DNA of 64,000 nucleotides from Capitella teleta (Eukaryota > Annelida > Polychaeta > Capitellidae): the NCBI GenBank assembly GCA_000328365.1, contig KB311668.1:4237-68236 (forward strand). The letters are read 5' to 3'. Under the pieces are notes generated by a model, which did no database searches, was not told where the DNA came from, and saw only the letters and a program-made list of their open reading frames with translations. Of this stretch, positions 38,631 through 49,117 are shown piece by piece. The translations under genes and the position numbers were made by a program. The stretch's first letter is position 1. Each line of letters starts with the position of its first letter.

Positions 38631-41600
38631 TTATCTGCGGTCTGTTTTTCCCATTCCTCGTTTTCCAGCAAATAAATGTTTTGGTTTTGAGATGAGGATG
38701 ACCCTGTCTCCCTCGCCCTTCTTGGCGTTTCGATTGAACTTGACCTGTGAGCTCTTCCTCATCTTCTTTGCTTTCTTCACCATCTGAAGAAAGGTCAGAG
38801 GTCATTAGCATATAATATTTAGCAAACAGGCAAATTAGTGCGACTCTACTCTATATGTGTAGCATACAATGGAGTGGACCAATAAAATATAAAAAATGTA
38901 TGGCAGATCAGAAGAATGAAATCAGCCTTGCGTGTTCACCGTGAGTCAAGAAAGAGCACTGCTCACAAGTCAGATGACATGAGAGAACCTCATCCGCCTC
39001 AGAAGCAGACGTCATTTGGCAAGACGCCAAACTCAACTCTGGCTTCATCGCTCGGAGAATGGATCAAAAGAATCATCATGCGTGCCACCTCACAACAACC
39101 ATCGCATCACTCACCGTTTCATCTCTCAGACCAGATTGGTCCCTCGTAGGTCGGGACGATGACCTTGCCCTTGAAGCTGCCCTTGTGCTTGAGGTATCAA
39201 GCTCTGACTGCTCCCTCTTACGCTTACGAGCCTCCCTCTTGCTTACGTCCTTTGAACGACCTCTCGTGAGATGCTCCTGGGATAATAAAAAAAACAAATT
39301 AATTCATGAATACATTATCTTTCGCCTGGGGTACGCACCATGGCAGACTCTTTAAGTTCCAGACCCAATTCACCCAAACCGCCAATAATCTCGGATCCCT
39401 TGATGCCCTTTGACCTCCCTCGTGGCAACCGAGGTGTCTTGGTCTTGTTGATACGCGACTCCAAGATGGCCAGCTTCTTCTTTTCCCTAATCTGTCTGGC
39501 AGTTTTCCTAATTTCCTTTGTGTCCTCGTCCTCCTCGCTTTCATCCTCCTCATAGACTCCCGCCTCCTCCCGGAGACCCTCCTCCTTCTCAAGCTCATCC
39601 AGCTTCTTCAAGATGTCAGGATCAACAAAGTCAGCGATGTTGTGTCCTTCCCAGATCTCAGGAATCACGTCATATTTCTCTTCCTCATTTGAGAGGAGGT
39701 AGTTCTCTGCAAATTTAAACCACATTGAGAAGCATTCAAACTTCAGGCCAGCTTGAATTTAATATTTCATGCCTCAGACTCATTAGATCAGAACCGTCAT
39801 GGAATAACTCTGGCAAAATGGTTCGTTTGTCATCAGAGGAATTATCATAAGAAAGCCAAGAAAAAAAATCCAGTTTCTAAAAATAATAATGAAATTCAAG
39901 CCCACTCACTTTTGAGGTCCAAGAAATAATCATCCCCTTGTTCAACTTCAATGTCACGCTCCTACGAAAAGACAAAAATATAATCACATATGCAAAAAGC
40001 CTTTCCTTTCACTGACCAGTTTCCGTTCGGTGGCATCAGTTTCCATGGTTTCCATGGCAACCTCATTTCCTTTCTTCTTCTTGAGGATCTTTTCTGGGAT
40101 GCATGGAGGCCTTGACTGAAAGCAGAATGAAAGTCATAAATGCGATCAAATTAATCAATGGGATTCCACACTATGTCAATCGTGTGAGGAACAATTTTGG
40201 CTTCAAATGAGTCGCTCAGAGTAGTTTCTAACAGGGAACGCCCAAGTATCTCGACAGAATATTTCAGTGAGCTGGGGTCATCATCACGGTGACTCATATT
40301 CAGGAACACTAACCACATCCCTAAAAGCTCAAAGTTCTGGGAATACTGACAAAAACAGGTAATTAACAGGTGATAAGGAATTCAATAGCAAAGTTATTAG
40401 AATTATCATGAAACTATGTAATTCAATCTGCTGTACCTTAACCTGTCAAGTGTATATGCTAATGGAACGCTAAATTATTTAGCATTTCATGTATAATTAA
40501 AATATACATCAACTCTTCTAGAATTAACTTCAAAGAAATGAGAAATGATCCTATGCAGGATTATGTTGATAGGATGGAATAGGTGAAGAATTTCATCAGA
40601 AGAATGAAATCATCTTGGCCGATCAGTCAGCAGACGAGAAACAACAACAGTTGACGTCAAATGCTGCAAGAGAACCTCACAGCACCCAGCGCACATCCAT
40701 TGCTGATTTGACGTCAAGATGACGTCAAACTCATTTGCTGATATCAAGGCTCGGAGAATGGATCGAAATCTTCATCACACAAAACTCCAGCACAAATTGG
40801 TATCAAATAATCAAACATATTATCAAACTATTACACAGACAGGCATACATTAAGTGAATTAAGCCTTCTGAAAGAAGAATCCACCACATGCTTTTAATGT
40901 GCATTTGTGATACCATACTAAACTCAACTCCATCAATGCATGTGAATCGATTTAAACTTTTGAGAGCTGAGGTAAACCTTTTGGTATGCACAGAACTCTT
41001 TTGATCAACCATTCAAAATACAATAATTGCTAGTCACTCAGAGTAGTTTCTAACAGGGAACTCCCAATTTATCGACAGAATAATTCAGTGAGCTGGGGTC
41101 CTCATCACAGTGACTTTCAAGAATTTCAAGAACAGGAATGAACTTTGAGAATACTCTTTAATTATTCATGTAATTAATGGAAAAGGATTTACATCTGCTC
41201 ATTTCTCTTTCATGCACTAATGAGTACACAGAAATGTGATTTCACTAGGGCTGGGCTCACCCGAACGGGTTGGGTGGAGCCGTAAAACCCCAATCACTCA
41301 CTCACTAGGGCTGGGCGGATATCCGTGTCCGATATCTGTGACAGCACGGATATTGGGGGTTTTCAGTAGTATCCGCGATCCGTGTTTCAACACGGATAGT
41401 GTAAATTTTAAGTGTTTGTTTCGAGCGCACAGTGAGCGTAGCGCACAGCCATTCCGCACACAACGCTGCTCACTGAAGCTGAGCGATGTCAATTACAAGA
41501 TAACACGATGTCAACAATGCGCTAATTCTGATTTGTTTTAAATAAACACAATTCTATGCCCTTGAATCTCTTCAGTTATCAAGCAAAAGTGATGTAACTC

Positions 41601-44600
41601 GCATTGTTGGCTATCTCCTTTAGTGCTTATTTTTCAACACCGTTACACGTGACAGCTTTGTCAATTGCAGTTTTCGTGTGAACCACAAACAGCACTGAAT
41701 TTCATCACTTTCTCGACCTTGAACCATGTTTGAAATTGAACAGTTAATACAGACTAGTACATATGCCTTGGCCCGCTACTTGGCGATCTTGCGACTTGAA
41801 TTATTTCAAACTTTCTATAGAACAATAATTGCCATGAAGTTATGAACTGACTTGCGCCTCATGAAGTTACTATGTTTGTACATTTCCAAATCCTGTTTGT
41901 TGAAAGTGTACAGGGTAGCACAAAGTACATGTTACTGTCGTTCCGTCTTGGGCTTATAATCTGCGAATCGTGAAGTTGGGGAAAATACTTGAAATAGCCT
42001 GCGCTGATAAGGAATTCACCTCTGTGAAATCAACAGGCAAGCGAGCTGTCTGCATGTGCGATGCCTCTTGAAACTTATTCTGAACGTTTTGATAAAAGAA
42101 ATGTACAAGAAGCAAGAAGGATGACAGCAGTAGGTCAAGGTCACTTGTCTTAAACTGCTGCAGGTAGAGCGTGGCTTTCCCGCTCACAGCGCGTGCCAGG
42201 CGCTAGGGCATTACGCTGCAGGAGCATGCTCACGTGTTTGGGCATAAATATCCGTGTCCGTATCTGTAGGATATTAGTAACACGGATATCCGTTATCCGT
42301 GTATCTGTGTTAAAGCAATATCCGCCCAGCCCTAGATTTCACACTTCAGATTTCGAGACAGAAAGGTCAAAAGGTCACAAGGTAGGAAACAGGTCAAACC
42401 TTGGTGTCTCTGGCAGCAGGCATGGCGAGATGAAGTCGATTGATGACATCGTTTACTTTCCTTCCTTGCAGCTTGCTTTCGACTCTTTGTGCTAACAACT
42501 TGTCACATGCCTGCAACAGGGAACAGTACATTACAAAAAGTCACCTCAAGGAGCAGATTTCCCATGAAATGTAAACAAAGAAATTCCAAATGATTTTCAT
42601 AAAGTAAAAATAACACTGCTGATTGGTCCATGCAGAAGATCACCTACCTGTGTTTTGACCGCTGCAATTCCCTCTTCAGTCAAAGTGCTCATCTCCAAAA
42701 CGGGAATATTTTCATCGTAAAAAGTGGATTGGAACAATTCCTGAAAACAGTTATTAGTTACTCAAGAGCCATCACAAGAACCCTCGCACCTTCTGCTCAT
42801 CGGTCAATTCATCAACCTTTTTGACGTCAATTTTATTGACAACCACAATTAGCGGTTTGTTGGCAAACAGGGGCTTAATGTTGTTGAACAATTCGACCTG
42901 GGAAAAAGAAATTAAATCTTTATATAACAGCATTCTAATCAGAACAATATCGACACAGAAAATACACAAATTAAAAGCGTTACTCAGAGTAGTTTCTAAC
43001 AGGGAACTCCCAAAAGTCCTCGACAGAATATTTCAGTGAGCTGGGGTCCTCATCATTGCAACATTGTGTTAAGTAATAAGACAAACCTGTTGCGTTATGT
43101 TGTGACCACACTGCTCAGAGAGGTCCATGATGTAGAGCACAGCGGACCTCAAGTGAGCAAGCGCAGTGATCGCCTGCATCTCTATTGTGTTTCGCTCTTC
43201 CAGAGAATGATCCAGAATACCTGGCGTGTCAACAACCTGCCACCGGAGGTACCGGTAGTCCATGTGTCCAACAAAAAGCGATTTGGTTGTGAAGGCATAA
43301 GGTTGTACCTCTACGTCTGCTCTGGTGACCTTCAAACAAGAGAATTACCATAAATATTCAATTAAACCATTTCAATATTTCTTACTTTGTTGATGAAGCT
43401 GGATTTTCCAACGTTAGGAAATCCCGTGATGAGGAGCGTTCGTGTGTTGGGGTCGATCGAGGGCAGACGTGACAAATGCTGACGTACCTGCTCCAAATAT
43501 GAGAGCGATTGGCCTTGGCGCTTCATAATGGTACACATCCTGAAAATGTCGCACAATTGTCAGAAAAACAATACAGTTTAAAATCTTGAACAACATAAAT
43601 CAACCCCATTATAATGAAAAGAAAACAGAAAAACTTCCCTTACCGCCCAAGAGCAGCTTTTTTCAGTTGTTTGCATCTGTACAATGAATCAGCATACTTC
43701 AACAGACGTTTATAATCTTTGGCAACACTGAAAAATTCATCATTCAGTTCTACAGATTCTCAGCAAACTTTCCTCCTCACTTGTCCACAAGATGACGTGC
43801 TGTGTTGATCTGACCAAGGGCAAGTTTGTAATGATCTTTGTCATACAGCACGTTCATTAAATCAGCATAGAACGGGTGAACATCCTGTTTTGGAATAAAT
43901 TAGATGCAATTTCTCTGATATTGGTCAATACTCACGTCGAGTTTCGGGAAGTCTGTGAGAATTTCCGTCAATTTGTCGTGGAAGGACTGTTGGGCAAATT
44001 TGATTTTGCGCAAGTAGAACTGACGGATCCGACCGATGGCATACTGTTTGTGGATTACTGTTGGGGTTTTTCTTTGGGTTTTTGATAATACGATGTCAAC
44101 GAAATCCTTTAGAAAAGAAAGAAAGAAATTAGATAACATACCTTGTGCAGGGAATTGTACTAAAATAATGACAAAAAAAGACCAATTGATTTTTTGGGAA
44201 ATTTCTATTGAAACCAACTCCCAAGTGGCATGGAAATCAGCTGAACAAAAATTGCAACTGAGAAAGCTGTTCTTCGCATAGTAGCTCCCCTTTGTAGGAG
44301 AGCGGCTATCCTACAAACAAATACCAAGCTTAGCAAGTCGGCTGCCTTGTAGATTTTTAGTTCTTGTGAAAGATTGGTCGACAGGAATCATGAACGGTAT
44401 GTTATGTACACCTGGCTTCAATTCTAATGCTGAATTGTAGCACAAATAAATCGTGCGAGGTATGTGTACAGTGAGCAGCGGAATGGTTGTGTGCTACGCT
44501 CACAGTGCGCTCGATAGGGACACTTCAATTTTACACTACCCATGTTCTAACTATCCATGCTGAAACACGGTTAACACCCAATATCCGACGGATACGGATA

Positions 44601-45135
44601 TTCACCCAGCCATACTCTGGTTTATTAATAACATGTAGAGAGCAGGTCATGTGACAACAATCGGAAAGTGGGGAGAAACCTGTTGTCACTTTTTTTCGAT
44701 GCGGATCCGTTTTACCTTATTTTATGGGGCCGGTTTCACACCCAATTTAGTACCAAGCTCTACCTTACATGTCTCTGCAGCGCCTGGTTAAAAATCGAGC
44801 ATGATAATGATCATTATCATAAATAATCAGTATGATAGATGCACTAATTTTAATTGAAATGTTTGTAAAATACGGTTATGCATGGGGAGCTACACGCACA
44901 ATGCAATGAACATATCCACACCATTCAATCCATTTCGTCATCAGGAAGGTAGAATGAAGAAGCCACGAGTTCCCGTTCACTTCAAATTACTGTATTATCG
45001 CTCACATGCTGACACAGCTAACGAAAATCTCACAAAAATTCGGGAGAAACAAGTCAAAAAAGATTATAAAATAATGTCCCCACATACCTTAGCCGTTGGC
45101 ACGACAGTAATCTTCTTGAAATTATAGTGCGACAT
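38631..45135 (-). CDS. GTPBP4: Nucleolar GTPase NOG1 (GTP-binding protein 4)
   Basis: Fourteen in-phase exons, in transcript order: 45135-45088, 44106-43936, 43884-43781, 43727-43644, 43539-43386, 43329-43087, 42897-42790, 42740-42648, 42510-42400, 40115-40017, 39961-39910, 39706-39339, 39276-39115, 38783-38631; 649 aa (human 634). It starts [16 protein letters not shown] and ends [11 protein letters not shown], both diagnostic of NOG1. GTPase motifs: G1 [10 protein letters not shown]2/G3 with [11 protein letters not shown]4 VVNKIDV. Also present are the helical N-terminus ([16 protein letters not shown]), [15 protein letters not shown], and a Lys/Arg-rich nucleolar tail. NOG1 joins pre-60S particles and is needed for large-subunit assembly. 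Introns host snoRNA-like sequences and a nested hAT/SINE insertion; several other introns are only 49-56 bp. No damage seen. Confidence 0.96.
38906..39085 (-). ncRNA. Candidate structured RNA, copy A (NOG1 intron 13)
   Basis: On the minus strand it opens ATGATGA, shares GATCCATTCTCCGAGC with copy B (40594-40780), has a small hairpin TTTGGC..GCCAAA, shares TGAGGTTCTCT, and ends TTTCATTCTTCTGA. The outer motifs resemble snoRNA C (TGATGA) and D (CTGA) boxes but lie about 180 nt apart, long for a simple C/D snoRNA. It could be two snoRNAs, an unusual single one, or a mobile repeat. Confidence 0.35.
39768..39845 (-). ncRNA. Possible C/D-box snoRNA (NOG1 intron 11)
   Basis: On the minus strand TGATGA (39835-39830) is followed about 60 nt later by CTGA (39777-39774). 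The 3' end lies about 60 nt from the splice acceptor, a usual distance for intronic C/D snoRNAs. The terminal stem is weak and I could not assign a target. Confidence 0.3.
40209..40295 (-). ncRNA. C/D-box snoRNA-like, copy 1 (NOG1 intron 9)
   Basis: Minus strand: terminal stem GAGTC/GACTC, C box GTGATGA, D' CTGA preceded by CCCAGCTCA, then CCCTGTTAG, and D box CTGA. CCCAGCTCAC complements the conserved 28S segment GTGAGCTGGG. The second element complements the adjoining 28S segment CTAATAGGGAAC, with a G-U pair, and this copy shows one change there. It lies about 93 nt upstream of the splice acceptor. Confidence 0.7.
40594..40780 (-). ncRNA. Candidate structured RNA, copy B (NOG1 intron 9)
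   Basis: A diverged copy of 38906-39085. On the minus strand it opens TGTGATGAAGA, shares the GATCCATTCTCCGAGC block, and has a hairpin with 10-bp arms TTTGACGTCA/TGACGTCAAA where copy A has a shorter TTTGGC/GCCAAA pair. It shares the TGAGGTTCTCT block and the TTTCATTCTTCTGA end. The arms differ between copies but still pair, which suggests selected structure. Confidence 0.35.
41032..41115 (-). ncRNA. C/D-box snoRNA-like, copy 2 (NOG1 intron 9)
   Basis: Best-formed copy: terminal stem AGTCAC/GTGACT, C box GTGATGA, D' CTGA with guide CCCAGCTCA, GTTCCCTGTTAG element, D box CTGA. It lies mid-intron, about 900 nt from the acceptor, so it may be less efficiently processed or may be a retained duplicate. 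Confidence 0.7.
41246..42334. mobile_element. Non-autonomous hAT-like DNA transposon in NOG1 intron 9
   Basis: 17-bp perfect terminal inverted repeats (TAGGGCTGGGCGGATAT and complement, the left one interrupted by a SINE) are flanked by an 8-bp target duplication GATTTCAC (41238-41245 and 42335-42342). An 8-bp duplication with such ends is the hAT signature. No transposase frame. ATCCGTG motifs recur subterminally at both ends. Confidence 0.85.
41257..41297 (+). mobile_element. Short SINE 3'-end insertion inside the hAT end
   Basis: 41 bp matching the 3' terminus of the SINE at 6604-6910 (GGTTGGGTGGAGCC then GTAAAACCCC). It is bounded by a 15-bp duplication TCACTAGGGCTGGGC (41242-41256 and 41298-41312), so it landed in the transposon's terminus after that element was in place. 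Confidence 0.8.
42979..43062 (-). ncRNA. C/D-box snoRNA-like, copy 3 (NOG1 intron 6)
   Basis: Minus strand: outer stem GTTGC/GTAAC (one mismatch), C box ATGATGA, D' CTGA with guide CCCAGCTCA, GTTCCCTGTTAG element, D box CTGA. Its 3' end lies about 81 nt upstream of the splice acceptor, the spacing preferred by intron-encoded C/D snoRNAs. The intron (189 bp) holds little else. Confidence 0.75.
44330..44614 (-). mobile_element. Degraded second copy of the hAT-like element (NOG1 intron 1)
   Basis: On the minus strand the end TATGGCTGGGTGAATATCCG, a CGTGTTTCA motif, and CGAGCGCACTGTGAGCGTAGC follow the order seen in the left part of 41246-42334, with many differences. The far end is not clear. 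Confidence 0.6.
44801..44820. repeat. 20-bp perfect palindrome (NOG1 intron 1)
   Basis: ATGATAATGATCATTATCAT reads the same on both strands. No associated feature was identified. Confidence 0.9.
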
Positions 45136-47318
45136 GTTGATAAAGAGCAAACTTTTTCTTGCTCAATACAACATGTGCGACAGTAAACCGGAAACGGTCG
45201 ATAAAAGGATCGTCCAACGGCGGAGATGGTTGAGGTAAAATATTCAGGAATCATAACGAATTAGGGTCCAATTCTCAATTCTCTCTTTAGCATGTAGAGT
45301 AACTGTAGACCAAAGAAGAAAATAAGAAGAAAAAAATCATAAAAATCGTGGCCTTTCGACGAATGTTACCAACACTTCAAGAATGAAGTACTAGTACATG
45401 TTATGAATGAATGAAAATTACCATGCATCAGCCATCAGCGGCAGCGGATACATTTTGATACATTATGATACAGAGGCATTAGGTGCGTTGTGGATATTCT
45501 GAAGGCAACACTCGTGTACCTTCGTTGATATATGACATAATTAACCCGCGTTGTGCGCCATTAATTTCATTAACGACGAGTATCTTTGGAATTACTGATG
45601 GAAATGTGGGGACCTATATGACCAGGGATGAGAGAAGCTATCTTTTAAACTGTTTAGTTACAGGCCTTATAAAAAATAACCTGGTAACTGGTTGATATAA
45701 GTTAATTTGTCATTATTGGAAATATATTGTTTTACTGATACAATTATTAGGAGTGGTTATTTAACAAGCTATATATATTCAACCAATAGTATGTAGTAAT
45801 ATACTAAATAATGAAGGAGCATTGATTAATCATTCTGGAAAGAACTAGATCCCGGAGCAGATTGTAATTAGCCAGAATCGGCTGGCTGCAGTAAAAATGA
45901 CGGGCTAGCTGCTTAAGCCGCTCCACCAATCAGAGATATCGGCTCAGCATTGAGATCGGCGGCTAGCAGCGGCTTGGTGTGGCGCTTGGCAATGGTTGCT
46001 ATGTCATCCTATACGTTTAATTATGCCGTTTTCATAAACTTCAATGGGTTATTTTACCCATGAACACCATAATCACCATTATCACTTTGTTTTTTTGTTG
46101 TTTTTTTTTGTTTTGTTTTTGTTTTGTTTTTTTGTGCCTGCTAAGGCAAATTCAGCAAGGTTCTAATTAACTTTTTTTTTATTGTAAGCAAATAATATAT
46201 GCAACGGGAAGAGGAAGCAAAAAGAGGAACAGGTTGGAAGAGGATGAGTTGTTGCATCAGGATCTTGAATGAAAAATTCGCGTTTTTTTTTATGTCTCGG
46301 TTTGCAATCATTGTGCAACCTCTGTGTTACATATGTATATACCTTAACTAATTGAAGATAAAATAATATAATTTCCCTCTAACTTTTCAGATAAACAAAA
46401 ACAATGCATGAAAACAAACGGTGTAATGTACCAAGTATTACGAAAGGCCAATTAATACAATTAATTGTTGGCCTCTGAATTCTAAAATGAGGGTTTGGTA
46501 GTGCTATAAGCTTTAATATTTAAAGAACAAACAATCAAAAGGTGGTAGGCTTAATGCCAGGTACATACCAGTAATATACATGTAGCTATAGTAACAAGTG
46601 ATCTACTAGTACTAGTACTCGTGAAGGAATATTTTACATTGACCCTAATACGTACTAGTATACTGTGCATCATATGTCAGTCCGATATATATTTTGGGAC
46701 AATTTAACCTCGTACATGTACATGTATGGACATCCTTAAATTAATTTTAATGAAGTAAACTGAATAAAATCTACTTCCGCAGATAGCTCAGATGGTAAGT
46801 ATATCAATATACTATAAACACAATAAAGACTTGTACAAATGATAACTTCTTATAATACTGAATGCCAATTATTTGGATTGAATCGGCTAGGAGCTGCTGA
46901 TGACAGTGATCGGCTGATAGCGGCAGGCCGACGTACGGCACCAATTGGCGGCAGCTGGCTAAATGCCAATCGGCGGCGGCTAGTACATATCGGAGGCGGC
47001 TCCGGAGTCTAGAAGGAACCAATTTGCACAAATTTCACGGAAAACCAAAGTGCTTCATATAAGCGTCCATAGTAACCTCGTATTAGTGATGACACCATGC
47101 ACAATGAAACCAAAGATGAAACAGTTTGCTATAGCATATTGGCCTACGGTGCAAAACTACACCTTATATATAAATTTAGACGTTGATTTTCGCATTTGCA
47201 TGGACGAAATTTATTTATATATGCAGGGGCCTGTTTTCTTATACCTTCAACTTGGACTGTGACGTCAGAACCAGAGTAATTTTTTGACATGCGTTGCCTG
47301 AAAAACGCTCCACGAGAC
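45136..47318. other. Intergenic upstream of NOG1
   Basis: Holds the NOG1 promoter region (about 45136-45260, no clear TATA box). GC-richer blocks near 45846-46000 and 46880-47013, with CTAG..CCGGAGC at both outer edges, may be the ends of an old DNA transposon. No gene seen. Confidence 0.3.
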
Positions 47319-47326
47319 TTTGGACA

Positions 47327-49117
47327 ATCAGGGTACGAACCGTTAAAGGGATGGGGAACTGAATTTTAAGTGATGTTCTATTGACCCATAGCACCAATTG
47401 ATAGCATTCCGTGCCAAAAACACCATGCCTGGATGCAAGTGTAAGGAAATAATGCATTCCGAATATCGGGGTTAGCATTGCGCCTATGGGAGAATGGCTT
47501 CCATTACGAAGTATAGGAGGCAAACGTCAGCTGAGGGCTTGCCGTGATTGGTCCCGTTCCCCTCGTGAAGCTATCGATTTCAGCCAATCAGAGCAGATCA
47601 TCTTCGCCATAAAAAGACATCTTTGTTGTTTACGAAACGAAAGCGCATGTGTGGTGCACTCTGGCTGACTTTTTTACTGTTTCAGGATGAGAAACCATGG
47701 TAGGTGTCCTAGAAAATCGCTTGTTAAAATAAGAAAAATAGCGAAACAAAAAAAATTCGCGCCTGACTGGTGGGAAAATGATTATTCTATTTATTTCCGA
47801 AAAGAAAAGAAAAATATCCAGGGGGTTAGTCGCAGGACACGCTGATATGACGAGGCCCATTGTAAAAGATGGGGAACTCGGTGTTTCATCACAGCTCCTG
47901 ACGTCACGCCTAGTTAGCAATATATCTCCCGCGAAATCGTTAGCGATGATATTCCTTGTATGGGCCAGGCATAGGAATCATTTTTGGTGCATCAAATAAC
48001 GACTCAAAGTCCATTTTTAACCAGTTCTCCCTCCCTTTAATTCAACAACCATCTTTCGAAACGACAATGGGTCACGACGCATTTTCATTTGTTTAGTTCT
48101 TCTCGCGCGAGTGTGTTACGGAAAAAAAAACCACATTGTTACAATTATCTGAACGAGTCTTTAAAATGGGTTTCAGAGCCAACAGCGTGCAACCGATCAG
48201 TGTTCTGATATATATTCATGAATATAATCATGAGGCCTGGATTCTTTCATGAACTTGACCTCCGAGGTCATCAAAATCGTCTCACTCTGTGACCTTGTCT
48301 TTTTATCAATAGATTGCGTGTACTTTGAAATAATATTATGACATCGTTTGTGTCATTAAAATTATATTCTTGTGACAATGTAATTGTAATTACCATGCAG
48401 TATGATAATATTAAAAAGAGACCACTTAGTAACTGGGATGACTATTTTGGAATTCGAGAGGGGTGGGCCTACCTGAGAACTGTACGCTATTACTATCCTC
48501 TATCTAGTACATGATTACACACGTGCCTCAAATACATGCTTTAAATATAGATTCGTTACGTTGTCTATTCATTGCGAGTTTATTTATTTATTTTATTTTT
48601 TTCGTCCCCTGTGTTATAAATTTTGAACCATATATATTTGGTGGAGGTAGAGGAACTCAAACGTCAAAGTGCATGAAAGATTGTTAGCGCAGAAAAAAAA
48701 AGCAGTATAATCAAAATAATGTACTGCCTGGCGAGATTTTCTGAGAAATGTTCATTACATGTAAATGTCGAGTCAGGTCATGTCCTCAAACGGCACAACT
48801 ATATTTAACTCTACTGTGATTGGCCGTCGTTCAATGTTAACTTGCTACGCCCCGCCTCCTAATTAAATATTCAAAAGGATAACGAAAATTATCGATAGTG
48901 AAAATTGACATTTTGGTCTCGCGTCGTGACGCAAACGGCATTTTCCATTGGTGTTTGAAGAATAGAAACATGGAAATTGAATCAGAAATTGGAGCAATAT
49001 CCAATATATATATAACCCATTTATACGAGAAGAATTGAACACATGGGAATGCGTCATGACCCATGACCCATTGTCGTTTCGAAAGATGGTTATTGAATTA
49101 ACGGTTCGTACCCTGAT
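47327..49117. mobile_element. DNA transposon relic with about 60-bp inverted ends
   Basis: The left end ATCAGGGTACGAACCGTTAA continues, after a nested insertion, with CAACCATCTTTCGAAACGAC at 48044. The right end is the complement (about 49058-49117). Flanks read TTTGGACA (47319-47326) and TTTGGACG (49118-49125), a 7-8-bp target duplication compatible with hAT. No transposase frame. Confidence 0.75.
47347..48036. mobile_element. TTAA-targeting MITE (piggyBac-like) nested in the preceding element
   Basis: 690 bp bounded by TTAA on both sides (47343-47346 and 48037-48040), with inverted ends AGGGATGGGGAACTG and, on the other strand, AGGGAGGGAGAACTG. Removing it restores the host element's inverted end exactly as seen at the host's other end. 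Confidence 0.8.

Noticed and set aside
38515-38811. Minus-strand 98-codon frame over the NOG1 last exon
   Set aside because: Frame-shifted shadow; the true frame ends [11 protein letters not shown] at 38631.
46774-46805. tRNA-like 5' half (ATAGCTCAGATGG)
   Set aside because: No T arm or acceptor match follows; at most a SINE or tRNA fragment.
45846-47013. GC-rich blocks with similar outer edges
   Set aside because: Inverted similarity too patchy and no clear target duplication; noted only as a possible old transposon.
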